Positions 7,492 to 14,797 are shown, counted from the stretch's first letter. The stretch is DNA of 16,783 nt from Kmv34 sp964524965 (GCA_964524965.1 CAZGDY010000026.1:1-16783); one strand, 5' to 3'. Made by a program: numbers and translations. The notes: generated by a model from the letters alone, not told the origin.

Positions 7492-8569
7492 TTTCTTCCT
7501 GTTTACCAATAGTCAACCTTAAATAATAAGGGAGATTGTAAGCTTCCATACCTCTGACAATGATGCCTTTTTTGAGAAGAGCAAGAATAATCTCCCTGGT
7601 CTTTTCGCCACTTTTAATAAGGATGAAGTTTGCCTGGGTGAGAACAAACTGAACTCCAAGTTTTCTTAGCTGATTATAAAGAAATTTCTTACCTAACTGC
7701 ACTAAATTATTACTCCTGATTAAATGTTCCTTATCTTGAAGAGCGGCCCGAGCTGCAATTTGAGCTAATGAATTTACATTAAAAGGAGGACGGACCTTAT
7801 TCAGTATAGATATAATACCTTTCCTGGCAATACCATAGCCAATCCTCAGTCCTGCAAGCCCATACATCTTGGAAAAGGTACGCAAGACAATAATATTTTT
7901 ATCCTCCCTTACCCAGGAAAGAGTATCCGGGTACTCCGGATCATCCACAAATTCATAATAAGCCTCGTCAGAAACAATCAGGACATCAGGAGGAACTTTT
8001 TCAATTATTCTTTGCATCCCTTCTTTGTTTATAATAGTACCAGTAGGGTTATTGGGATTACTTATAAAAATAAGCTTAGTCTTTGAAGTCAAAACTTTAG
8101 TCATCTCTTGTGCATTGACTTTAAATTCTTTAAGAGGAGCACCAACAACTTTCCCTTGAGAAATTTGAGTATCTATCTTATACATCAAAAATGAAGGATC
8201 TCCAATTACCACCTCATCGCCCTTTTGAATAAAAACTCGCGTTATAAGGGAAACAATTTCATCAGAGCCATTCCCCAAAATTATATTAGCCGGATCAATT
8301 CCCAGTTTTGAGGCTATCTCTTTTTTTAAATAATAGCATCCCCCATCAGGGTAAAAATGAATCCCGGATGCATAATTTTGGATAGCTTCAACCGCCATTG
8401 GAGAAGGTCCAAGAGAATTTTCATTAGAAGCCAATTTTATAACTTTAGATACTCCCAACTCCCTTTTTACTTCTTCAATAGGCTTCCCAGGAATATAAGG
8501 CTTAATTTTTAAAATATCAGATGGAACCTGCTTAGATAAAGGATCCAAAATTATTTCTCCCTCACTCAT
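7451..8569 (-). CDS. hisC: histidinol-phosphate aminotransferase family (PLP class I/II)
   Basis: The 372 residues have the fold-type I features of HisC: KLASNENSLGPSP near residues 46-58, ILGNGSDEIV near 97-106, NPNNPTG at 171-177, SDEAYYEF near 200-207, and the PLP lysine K234 in LRTFSKMYGLAGLRIGYG. HisC makes histidinol phosphate from imidazole-acetol phosphate. Many HisC proteins outside his operons also transaminate prephenate or phenylpyruvate. Here no other his gene is near. The neighbours are ilvD (16 bases upstream) and cmk (overlapping), so a broader amino acid role is possible. The ATG at 8569 has a GGGAG site. The family is certain and substrate preference is not. Confidence 0.88.
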   Translation of the reverse strand: MSEGEIILDPLSKQVPSDILKIKPYIPGKPIEEVKRELGVSKVIKLASNENSLGPSPMAVEAIQNYASGIHFYPDGGCYYLKKEIASKLGIDPANIILGNGSDEIVSLITRVFIQKGDEVVIGDPSFLMYKIDTQISQGKVVGAPLKEFKVNAQEMTKVLTSKTKLIFISNPNNPTGTIINKEGMQRIIEKVPPDVLIVSDEAYYEFVDDPEYPDTLSWVREDKNIIVLRTFSKMYGLAGLRIGYGIARKGIISILNKVRPPFNVNSLAQIAARAALQDKEHLIRSNNLVQLGKKFLYNQLRKLGVQFVLTQANFILIKSGEKTREIILALLKKGIIVRGMEAYNLPYYLRLTIGKQEENEIFIREFRNALR

Positions 8570-8585
8570 GAGCTATCTCCCAACT

Positions 8586-10250
8586 TTAAGTATTTTTGAT
8601 CTGCATAGAAGCTCCATCCGATGCAGAGCTGGCTAACATGGCATAGCGAGCAAGATACCCTTCTTTTACTTTGGGGGAAAATTTTTGCCATTTATTTTTT
8701 CTTTTGTTCAATTCATCCGAAGAAAGTTCCACATCTATTTTCCTTGCCGAAATATCTATAGAAATAATATCACCTTCTTCCAATAAACCTATAGGACCAC
8801 CCACTGCCGCCTCTGGAGATATATGTCCAATACAAGGACCTCTTGTTCCTCCAGAAAAACGCCCATCAGTAATAAGAGCTACTGAATCAGAAAGACCCAT
8901 CCCTACCGCAGTAGCGGTAGGTGACAACATCTCTCTCATTCCTGGTCCTCCTCGCGGTCCTTCATACCTTATAACAATAACTTCTCCCTTTTTTATCTTT
9001 CCTTTAAAAAGGGCTTCTACTGCATCCTCTTCGCAATTGAAGATCTTTGCCTTTCCTCTAAACTTCTTCACCGAATCATTTACAGCTGATTGTTTCACTA
9101 TAGCTCCCTCGGGAGCTAAAGAACCATAAAGAACAGCAAGCCCTCCTTCTTTATTATAAGGGTTATCCCAAGATTTAATCACCTCTTTGTTACCAACAAC
9201 TCCAGCTTTAGCAATTTTCAGAAGAGAGTTTCCAGATACAGTAGGAGAATCAGATAAATGATTTTGCATAACATTCAAGAGAGCCGGAATACCACCTGCC
9301 CACTCCAGATCTTCTATAAAATAATCACCCCCTGGCCTTAAGCTAACTATCTGATGCATCTTTCTTCCTATCTCGTCAAAATCCTTCAGAGAAATGTCAA
9401 TTTTTGCTTCCCGGGCAATTGCTAAAAGATGCAAAACTGTATTGGTAGAACCTCCCATAGCCATATCTACTTTAATGGCATTTTCAAAGGCTGGTCTTCC
9501 CATAATATCACGTGGACAGAGGTTATTGTTAATAAGTTCTACAATTTTTAAGCCTGACTCATATGCTATTCTTCTCTTTTTACTGGATACAGCTAAGGCT
9601 GTTCCTGAGCCAGCTAAGCTCATTCCCATAACTTCAGTAAGGCAAGCCATAGTATTAGCAGTATAAAGACCCTGACAGGAACCAGGACCTGGACAGGCTT
9701 CTATTTCCAAAGCATAAAGCTGCTCTCTGTTTATCTCTCCTTTCTCAAACCTTCCTACCGCTTCAAAGGTATCTCTAACCAAAGAAAGTTTATCTTGGCA
9801 ATATCTACCTGAAAGCATTGGACCAACAGTTACTACTACTGTTGGAATGTTTAAGCGAGCAGCGGCCATCAGCATACCTGGGGTTATTTTATCACAGTTA
9901 GTTAAAAGTAAGAGTCCATCAAAACAATGGGCACTGGCAACAGATTCAATTGAATCAGCTATAACATCCCTTGAAGGAAGCGAATACCTCATTCCTGGAT
10001 GACCCATAGCTATCCCATCGCATATAGCAGGAACACCAAAAACAAAAGGATAACCTCCTCCTGCTTCTATTCCTCTCTCAATAAATCTTTCTATGTCCCG
10101 CATAGTTATGTGACCGGGGACCACATCGCTAAAACTAGAGGCTATTCCAATAAAAGGTTTTCCCATAGCTTTTCGAGACACACCTGTGGCATAAAGAAGA
10201 GCCCTATTGGGAGTTCTTTCAATTCCCTCTTTCGCTATGTCGCTTCTCAT
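8586..10250 (-). CDS. ilvD: dihydroxy-acid dehydratase IlvD
   Basis: This is a 554-residue enzyme, normal length, that dehydrates dihydroxy acids to 2-keto acids in the valine, leucine and isoleucine pathway. Cluster cysteines are seen in TNCDKITPG (C119) and ACPGPGSCQGLYTANT (C192, with C186 nearby). The N-terminal position that carries a third cysteine in [2Fe-2S] enzymes (TPCN) reads SSFSDVVPGH here, as in E. coli-type enzymes. Conserved DGIAMGHPGMRYSLPSR and GLSDSVALITDGRFSGGTRG motifs are present. The ATG has an AGAGGAGAG site. It is the first gene of the tight operon running down to plsY. I see no T-box or clear promoter in the roughly 110 bases before it, so readthrough from the rsfS/tRNA-Ala transcript may contribute. 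Confidence 0.96.
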   Translation of the reverse strand: MRSDIAKEGIERTPNRALLYATGVSRKAMGKPFIGIASSFSDVVPGHITMRDIERFIERGIEAGGGYPFVFGVPAICDGIAMGHPGMRYSLPSRDVIADSIESVASAHCFDGLLLLTNCDKITPGMLMAAARLNIPTVVVTVGPMLSGRYCQDKLSLVRDTFEAVGRFEKGEINREQLYALEIEACPGPGSCQGLYTANTMACLTEVMGMSLAGSGTALAVSSKKRRIAYESGLKIVELINNNLCPRDIMGRPAFENAIKVDMAMGGSTNTVLHLLAIAREAKIDISLKDFDEIGRKMHQIVSLRPGGDYFIEDLEWAGGIPALLNVMQNHLSDSPTVSGNSLLKIAKAGVVGNKEVIKSWDNPYNKEGGLAVLYGSLAPEGAIVKQSAVNDSVKKFRGKAKIFNCEEDAVEALFKGKIKKGEVIVIRYEGPRGGPGMREMLSPTATAVGMGLSDSVALITDGRFSGGTRGPCIGHISPEAAVGGPIGLLEEGDIISIDISARKIDVELSSDELNKRKNKWQKFSPKVKEGYLARYAMLASSASDGASMQIKNT

Positions 10251-10310
10251 CTTATTTTATCTCTCCTCTGGTATAGTAACTAAAATTTACCTATTTTACT
10301 AATCATTTAG

Positions 10311-10347
10311 TTGATCAAAAAAGGAAAGCTAACTCTTTTTCTTAGCA
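10311..10347 (-). terminator. weak intrinsic terminator after tRNA-Ala
   Basis: On the minus strand GCTAA (10342-10346) pairs with TTAGC (10328-10332) across an A-rich loop, and is followed by TTTCCTTTTTTG. The stem is only five base pairs, so it is probably leaky. It sits between tRNA-Ala and ilvD. Confidence 0.4.
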
Positions 10348-10360
10348 GGATAAAAATATT

Positions 10361-10436
10361 TGGTGGAGGCAGGGGGAGTCGAACCCCCGACCTCGTCCAC
10401 GCCAAGGACGCACTCTCCCAACTGAGCTATGCCCCC
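10361..10436 (-). tRNA. tRNA-Ala (anticodon GGC), CCA encoded
   Basis: The minus strand gives a full cloverleaf. The acceptor GGGGGCA pairs with TGCCTCC and contains a G3-U70 wobble pair, the identity element of alanine tRNA. The anticodon arm is CGTCC-TTGGCGT-GGACG with anticodon GGC. The T arm is GGGGG-TTCGACT-CCCCC, followed by discriminator A and genomic CCA. It lies 20 bases after rsfS and is likely cotranscribed with it. Confidence 0.96.
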
Positions 10437-10456
10437 ACTTGTTTACTTTTATTTAT

Positions 10457-10819
10457 TCAAGAAAAATCACTAATATCTTCTCTCTTTGCATCAACCCAAA
10501 GTCTTTCTAATTGGTAATATCTGCGGGCTTCTGGAGAAAAGATATGAACAATTAAATTACCAAAATCTAACAAAATCCACTGCTCATTTAAACGCTGACC
10601 TGCATTAAGAAGATTAATTCCTTTCTCGCTTAGTTTATCTTCTAATCCTCTGGCTATCGATCGCATATGAGTAAAAGATTCTCCACTGCAAATGAGAAAA
10701 AAATCACTTACTACCGATACCTCGTGGATGTCCAATAACACAATCCCCTGAGCTTTTTTCTCTTCAGCTATCTGGGTAGCTTCCAAGACAAGCTTCTGAG
10801 CTGTCAAATTCTCTTCCAT
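10457..10819 (-). CDS. rsfS: ribosomal silencing factor RsfS (Iojap/YbeB family)
   Basis: The 120 residues match RsfS: a helical N-terminus, AQGIVLLDIHEVSVVSDFFLICSGES near 39-64, the helix THMRSIARGLEDKL, and the C-terminal block NEQWILLDFGNLIVHIFSPEARRYYQLERLW at about 83-113. RsfS binds protein L14 on the 50S subunit and blocks subunit joining when nutrients are low. The usual partner nadD lies just upstream but is separated by a terminator and a new promoter, so rsfS is expressed on its own transcript with tRNA-Ala. The predicted leader is only about 11 bases, and GAAGG directly abuts the ATG, an unusually short ribosome-site spacing. Confidence 0.93.
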   Translation of the reverse strand: MEENLTAQKLVLEATQIAEEKKAQGIVLLDIHEVSVVSDFFLICSGESFTHMRSIARGLEDKLSEKGINLLNAGQRLNEQWILLDFGNLIVHIFSPEARRYYQLERLWVDAKREDISDFS

Positions 10820-10836
10820 CCTTCAATCGTATTCGT

Positions 10837-10864
10837 ATTATACTATAACTTTGCCTGTGGTCAA
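10837..10864 (-). promoter_or_regulatory. sigma-70/A promoter for rsfS and tRNA-Ala
   Basis: On the minus strand TTGACC (10859-10864) is followed after 16 bases by a perfect TATAAT (10837-10842). The expected transcript start near 10830 lies about 11 bases before the rsfS ATG. It follows directly on the nadD terminator. This is the best promoter match in the window. Confidence 0.75.
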
Positions 10865-10905
10865 GACAACTACGCCATTTTAGAAGATAAACCCCAATTT
10901 CAACT

Positions 10906-10930
10906 AAAAAAGTAAGATAAACTTTCTTAC
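10906..10930 (-). terminator. intrinsic terminator of rny-nadD, overlapping the nadD stop
   Basis: On the minus strand GTAAGA (10925-10930) pairs with TCTTAC (10912-10917) across a seven-base loop, and is followed by TTTTTT (10906-10911). The nadD TAA (10927-10929) is inside the first arm. A T-run also follows the stem on the plus strand, so it could work in both directions. Confidence 0.7.
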
Positions 10931-11538
10931 CTTTTTTGGTAAAGCTTATTCTTGTAAATATATTTTTCTACTACTTCGGGGACTAAATATTTAATAGTCT
11001 TGCCTTCTTTAATTCGTCGTCTTATTACTGTAGAGGAAATTGCTAAAGCCGGAATTTCTATCAAATAAGTGTACTCTTTAAACCTGGGATCAATTTTTTC
11101 CCAATTTAGTTTATAACCCGGACGAGAGGCAGCAATAAATTTAGCACGCTTGGATAAATCCTCTGTTTTATGCCAGGTAGAAATCTCTGCTATTGCATCA
11201 GCCCCACTGATAAAATACATTTCAGCTTTACTGCCATATATTTTTTTAAGCTCCAGAAGAGTATCTGCGGTATACGATTCCCCTTTTCTTTCTACTTCAA
11301 TAGCCGATGCTGAAAAATGCTCATTACTGGCAGTTGCTAAAACAGTCATCATCCATCGATGTTCAGGAAGTGCTATCTCGCCATTATCTTCTTTGTGAGG
11401 AGGTTTACCGGAGGGTACAAACAAAACCTCCTCTAACTTAAGTTCCTCCCTTATCATCTCCGCTGCCACTAAATGGCCATGGTGAATGGGGTTAAATGTC
11501 CCTCCCATTATCCCTAATCGATGAGTTTTTCTCTTCAC
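10927..11538 (-). CDS. nadD: nicotinate-nucleotide adenylyltransferase NadD
   Basis: This is a 203-residue nucleotidyltransferase that joins nicotinate mononucleotide to AMP in NAD synthesis. It has the N-terminal GIMGGTFNPIHHGHLVAAE, with the (H/T)xGH-type ATP site, VPSGKPPHKE near 41-50, ISGADAIAEISTWHKTEDL near 109-127, and the C-terminal ISSTVIRRRIKEGK. The start is a GTG overlapping the RNase Y TGA (GTGA), with no good ribosome site of its own, so it depends on translation of rny. The stop lies inside a terminator stem. NadD and RsfS genes are neighbours in many bacteria; a yqeK-type gene, often found between them, is absent. Confidence 0.95.
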   Translation of the reverse strand: MKRKTHRLGIMGGTFNPIHHGHLVAAEMIREELKLEEVLFVPSGKPPHKEDNGEIALPEHRWMMTVLATASNEHFSASAIEVERKGESYTADTLLELKKIYGSKAEMYFISGADAIAEISTWHKTEDLSKRAKFIAASRPGYKLNWEKIDPRFKEYTYLIEIPALAISSTVIRRRIKEGKTIKYLVPEVVEKYIYKNKLYQKR

Positions 11539-13070
11539 TTTGCGTATTCTATTGCTTTTAACTCTCTGATTACAATCACTTTGATTTGCCCAGGATAACT
11601 CAACTCTTTTTCAACTTTACTAGCTATTTCCCGGCACAAGACGATTGTTTCCTCATCGTTAATTTTAATTGGCTGAACCATAATTCGTACTTCTCTGCCC
11701 GCTTGAACAGCATAAGCTCCCTCCACTCCGCTGAAGGAAGTAGCTATTTTCTCTAAAGATTCAATTCTCTTTAAATAAGCTTCTAGTACCTCTTTTCGAG
11801 CTCCTGGCCGAGAAGCTGAAATAGCATCAGCAGCCTGAACAAGTATAGCTAAAATAGTTTCTGCTGGTTTGTCCTCGTGATGAGCAGCAACAGCATGGAT
11901 AACTTCAGCACTCTCACCGTATCGTTTAACAAGATTAGCTCCTATTAAAGCATGGGGCCCCTCTATTTCTTGATCTACTGCTTTCCCGATATCATGCAAT
12001 AATCCTGCTCTTTTAGCCGCAGTAGTGTCTATGCCTATTTCTGCTGCCATAATTCCAGCTATATAAGCTGCTTCCTTGGAATGCTGGAGAACATTCTGCC
12101 CATAGCTAGTACGAAATTTAAGTTTCCCCAAAAGCCGCACAAGCTCTGAAGAAATATCAGAGACTCCAACGTCAAAAGCAACCTTTTCTCCTTCTTCCTT
12201 AACTAACTCTTCCACTTCTTTTTTGGCTTTTTCCACAATTTCTTCAATGCGAGCCGGGTGTATCCTGGTGTCAGCTATTAACCTTTCCAGGGAAATCTGG
12301 GCTATTTTCCGACGTAAAGGATCAAAACAGGAGATGGCTACTGCTTCTGGAGTATCATCTACTATTAAATCTACTCCTGCCAATGATTCAAAAGTTCTTA
12401 TGTTTCTTCCTTCCCTTCCTATCACTCTTCCCTTCATTTCTTCATTAGGCAAGGGAATAATAGACACTGTGGAATCAACTACTTGATCTACAGAGCATCT
12501 TTGAATCGCCGTAGCGATTATCATTCCTGCTTTTTTATTGGCTACTTCTTTTGCCTCATTTTCAATTTCTTGAATTATCTTAACTGCTTCTTCTCTTGCT
12601 TCTTTCTTGATATTTTCCAGAAGTACCTTTTTAGCTTCTTGGGAGGTCATCTCCGCAACTTTTTCCAATTCTAACCGATATTCCTCTTCCAGTTTATTTA
12701 ACTTTTCTTTTCGGCTTTCAATTTTTTGTCTTTCGCTTGCTAGCTCCCGAATTTTTTCCTCTATTTCTTGGAGGCGATGATCAAGCTTTTCTTCTCTTTC
12801 AATTAGTCTTTTGGAAAATTTGTGTAATTCATCTCTTTTTTCCCTATTTTCCTTTTCAAAAGAAGTTCTAATCCGATGTAGCTCCTCTTTTCTTTCCAGT
12901 TCGATTTCTCTTCTTCTATTTTTTATCTCTTCCTCAACTTTTGAGAGCTCCCTTTGGGCTTCTTGAAGGAAAGTATTTGCCTTTATTTTGTTCAAAAGAA
13001 CATTTACTACCCAACCTATTACTATGCCTGCGATGATGTATACTATGGTGAAAATTATAGGTGTAATCAC
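11535..13070 (-). CDS. rny: ribonuclease Y
   Basis: This is a 511-residue membrane-anchored endoribonuclease that starts mRNA decay. It has an N-terminal membrane helix (about 4-26), a long Glu/Lys/Arg-rich coiled coil (about 30-185), a KH domain near 203-270 with the GREGRNIR loop (218-225), and an HD domain with H359-D360 in GLLHDIGKAVD and further metal-site histidines in AAHHED near 395-400. Length and domain order are those of Bacillus RNase Y. The start is GTG at 13070 with a GGGGTGAG site. A TTGACA promoter lies about 65 bases upstream, and nadD follows with a GTGA overlap. Confidence 0.96.
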   Translation of the reverse strand: MITPIIFTIVYIIAGIVIGWVVNVLLNKIKANTFLQEAQRELSKVEEEIKNRRREIELERKEELHRIRTSFEKENREKRDELHKFSKRLIEREEKLDHRLQEIEEKIRELASERQKIESRKEKLNKLEEEYRLELEKVAEMTSQEAKKVLLENIKKEAREEAVKIIQEIENEAKEVANKKAGMIIATAIQRCSVDQVVDSTVSIIPLPNEEMKGRVIGREGRNIRTFESLAGVDLIVDDTPEAVAISCFDPLRRKIAQISLERLIADTRIHPARIEEIVEKAKKEVEELVKEEGEKVAFDVGVSDISSELVRLLGKLKFRTSYGQNVLQHSKEAAYIAGIMAAEIGIDTTAAKRAGLLHDIGKAVDQEIEGPHALIGANLVKRYGESAEVIHAVAAHHEDKPAETILAILVQAADAISASRPGARKEVLEAYLKRIESLEKIATSFSGVEGAYAVQAGREVRIMVQPIKINDEETIVLCREIASKVEKELSYPGQIKVIVIRELKAIEYAK

Positions 13071-13113
13071 AACTCACCCCCCTTTATTTCAAAGATCCAC
13101 TTTCTTTTGATTC

Positions 13114-13142
13114 AAGGTATATTTTTTAGAGCGTTTTGTCAA
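13114..13142 (-). promoter_or_regulatory. likely promoter for rny-nadD
   Basis: On the minus strand a perfect TTGACA (13137-13142) is followed after 17 bases by TACCTT (13114-13119), or after 15 bases by TATACC. The -35 box is perfect and the -10 is weak. It lies between the flavoprotein stop and the rny GTG. Confidence 0.5.
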
Positions 13143-13175
13143 GAACTTTTCCCGAAATAACCCTAAGATTAATCT

Positions 13176-13772
13176 CTATAAAAAAGCTATTTCTTTACCC
13201 AGTTGATAGGCTTGAGATAAAATTTGAGGATGATTTAAAACATCTCCCTTCTCATCCATTCCTTTAACCAATAAATTACCTCTATAGGGAACATCCATTG
13301 TATCAAAGAAATATTTCATGGTAAGGATAGCCCCTTCAAAAAGCTTCTTACCTTTTGTAGCTCCCACAGATACAAACCATCCGCCTCTTTTTCCTTTCAT
13401 CTTGTCTGATTGCCTCTGTTTTAAAAGATATTTTTTGGCCCAGGAAGCTTGACATCTATCAATCATAGCTTTACTTTGAGCAGTAACAGTATAGAAAAAT
13501 ATGGGAGAACCTAAGATAATATAATTCGCCTCCTGTAACTTGATATGTAAGTCTTGCATGTCATCCTCTATTACACATCTACCAGATTGATTGCATGCTC
13601 TACATCCTCGACAGAAATAGATGTTAAGATCAGACAAGTAAATCTCTTCTATTTTTATTTTATCGCTTCCATCTTTAATCCCTTTTATAAGCTCTTTAAG
13701 AAGAATATCAGTGTTCCCATTTTTTCTGGGACTACCATAAATTACTAATGCCTTTTTTCTTGATTTAGCCAT
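13176..13772 (-). CDS. NADPH-dependent FMN reductase / iron-sulfur flavoprotein family
   Basis: The 198 residues form a flavodoxin-like domain. The FMN phosphate loop is GSPRKNGNTD (13-22), followed by the second flavin segment ILGSPIFFYTVTAQSKAMIDR near 86-106. Between them C54, C57, C60 and C66 form CX2CX2CX5C (CRGCRACNQSGRC), the compact cysteine pattern of Isf-type flavoproteins, which can hold a [4Fe-4S] cluster and pass electrons in anaerobes. The same pattern occurs in many 'flavodoxin family' reductases of unknown substrate. The ATG at 13772 lacks a clear Shine-Dalgarno sequence. It ends in TAG. Neighbours give no hint of the electron partner. The fold is certain; the cluster is inferred from the cysteines. 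Confidence 0.85.
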   Translation of the reverse strand: MAKSRKKALVIYGSPRKNGNTDILLKELIKGIKDGSDKIKIEEIYLSDLNIYFCRGCRACNQSGRCVIEDDMQDLHIKLQEANYIILGSPIFFYTVTAQSKAMIDRCQASWAKKYLLKQRQSDKMKGKRGGWFVSVGATKGKKLFEGAILTMKYFFDTMDVPYRGNLLVKGMDEKGDVLNHPQILSQAYQLGKEIAFL

Positions 13773-13801
13773 AATTATTAGCTCATTGATTTTGGGTTTT
13801 C

Positions 13802-13849
13802 TTATTTCTGATAAATAAATTTTTTACTCTTTTAATAATATCTTATCAA
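13802..13849 (-). promoter_or_regulatory. possible promoter with overlapping dyad, upstream of the flavoprotein gene
   Basis: On the minus strand TTGATA (13844-13849) is followed after 17 bases by TAAAAA (13821-13826). The plus-strand dyad TTATTT-CTGAT-AAATAA (13802-13818) would lie around the transcript start. Both elements are AT-rich and could be chance. Confidence 0.25.
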
Positions 13850-13949
13850 AAAATTGATGAATAAACAACTTCGCATTAAAAAAAGAGACAGATTTATTTA
13901 GGAATGATTAAAAAAAGTTGAGCGAGGGAAAGAGGATCATGCGTCCTTG

Positions 13950-13979
13950 GTTTCAATCCCTTATAAGTAATCTAGGAAC
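13950..13979 (-). CRISPR. solitary CRISPR-type repeat (30 bases), array relic
   Basis: Exactly 30 bases that begin GTTTCAATCCCTTATA and end TCTAGGAAC on the plus strand. Read on the minus strand the unit ends GGGATTGAAAC, the usual 3' end of repeats cut by Cas6, which leaves an ATTGAAAC tag. Repeats with this start and length belong to type I-B and type III systems of thermophiles and Clostridia. No second intact copy is found in the window. A weak match to its last 12 bases lies at 13894-13905, and GATTGAAA recurs at 14000-14007. It is best read as a leftover unit of an array whose cas6 is 1.9 kb away. The 13773-14348 gap holds no intact gene. Confidence 0.45.
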
Positions 13980-14204
13980 TGATGTCAGGGCATGGAAACG
14001 ATTGAAAAGTCTTTTTTTCATCTTCTTATTTACTCTTTTTTATAGATTATTTTAGTGTTGAGATGTTGACTATAGTAGAAAAAGTGAGAAAGGATTTTTG
14101 GCAAGAATTAGATCTTATCCTGTCAACACTTGAAGGGTATCTATTTCTACTGCCAGATAGTTCTCAAAATGCTCTCTTAATTCACTTATTATAAATAAGC
14201 ACTA

Positions 14205-14285
14205 TCTCCCCCCTGTTCTTCTGGCGAAAATAAAGGTAAAAAGGGCCATGATAAATATTCCCAAAGATGCTTCAATTTCTCCTAT
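14205..14285 (-). pseudogene. relic of an ion-channel-like membrane protein C-terminus
   Basis: A 27-codon stretch between stops reads IGEIEASLGIFIMALFTFIF and ends ARRTGGR. The pattern 'xxIEAxxGIFxxALFxFxxARR' is the last membrane helix and basic tail of two-helix potassium channel proteins (Ion_trans_2 type). The pore loop and first helix are absent in all frames of the preceding 60 bases. The only start is an internal ATG without a ribosome site. A gene relic is the simplest reading; the match is short, so confidence is low. Confidence 0.3.
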
Positions 14286-14348
14286 CTAACCATAGGAATC
14301 TTTCTATCCGGATGTTGGGGCTTTTTTTAAATCAAAATTAGGGATTGC

Positions 14349-14684
14349 TTAAGTGGATTTTTTACCCAAAATTGCTTTTGCTGGAATGGCAAGAGCAAGG
14401 ATACTCAGTATCCAACCCACCACGGCCCATGGGACCATCCCATGAATGATAGTGCAGCTCAAAACAGGTGCTACTCCTACTATAAGCAAAGTCCACCAAG
14501 ACCATTTCTCAGCTTTCCTGTAAGCTCCCAAAGTTAAACCGATGATTGCCACTCCAGTAGTCCCAAGGAGAACACTGGCGCTAATATCCTCCCCCATAGC
14601 GGGAAGGAAAAAACTCGAAACGAGTCGGTATATCCCGAGAATCAACATAATAATCCAGCCAATTTTTAGTGCTTTAGACTCCAT
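14349..14684 (-). CDS. four-helix small membrane protein, unknown function
   Basis: The 111 residues hold four hydrophobic helices at about 8-28, 38-58, 65-82 and 86-105, with few charged residues between them and a short basic tail (ILGKKST). I see no catalytic or metal-binding motif and do not recognise a named family. The ATG at 14684 has a strong GAGGGGGTGA site. The gene is separated from the broken monooxygenase-like gene by 113 bases that include a perfect 15-base palindrome beside a TATATA box, so it is probably controlled on its own by a DNA-binding repressor or activator. Confidence 0.7.
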   Translation of the reverse strand: MESKALKIGWIIMLILGIYRLVSSFFLPAMGEDISASVLLGTTGVAIIGLTLGAYRKAEKWSWWTLLIVGVAPVLSCTIIHGMVPWAVVGWILSILALAIPAKAILGKKST

Positions 14685-14721
14685 TTTTTATCACCCCCTC
14701 ACTAGTGAAATTTAACGATGG

Positions 14722-14747
14722 ACCTTATATAGCTACAACAGTTGTAG
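14722..14747 (-). promoter_or_regulatory. perfect 15-base palindrome beside a -10-like box (putative operator)
   Basis: CTACAAC-A-GTTGTAG (14733-14747, plus strand) has two perfect seven-base arms around one base. Directly downstream on the minus strand is the -10-like TATATAAG (about 14724-14731). The palindrome thus fills the expected spacer of a promoter for the membrane protein gene, the usual place for a repressor. No good -35 box is seen, which fits a regulated promoter. The cognate regulator is not in the window. Confidence 0.5.
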
Positions 14748-14797
14748 TCACATCACATTATCCATTCCTCTTTAGAATTAAAGGACCTCAGTAGAAT

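Noticed and set aside
8671..9129. Plus-strand open frame of 152 codons inside ilvD
   Set aside because: It is antisense to conserved ilvD sequence; the Ser/Pro-rich translation is a typical shadow product.
10251..10360. T-box or leader-peptide attenuator for ilvD
   Set aside because: The gap is about 110 bases and lacks a T-box sequence, a specifier stem or a leader peptide rich in branched-chain codons. Only a weak terminator is seen.
13876..13905. A second, degenerate CRISPR repeat upstream of the solitary one
   Set aside because: Only the last 12 bases resemble the repeat (9 of 12); the first 18 do not match, so it is not counted.
14054..14151. Interleaved complementary segments (AGTGTTGA/TCAACACT and AGTAGAAA/TTTCTACT) in pseudoknot order
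   Set aside because: Several eight-base complements are expected by chance in an AT-rich gap of this size, and no conserved RNA family features are visible.
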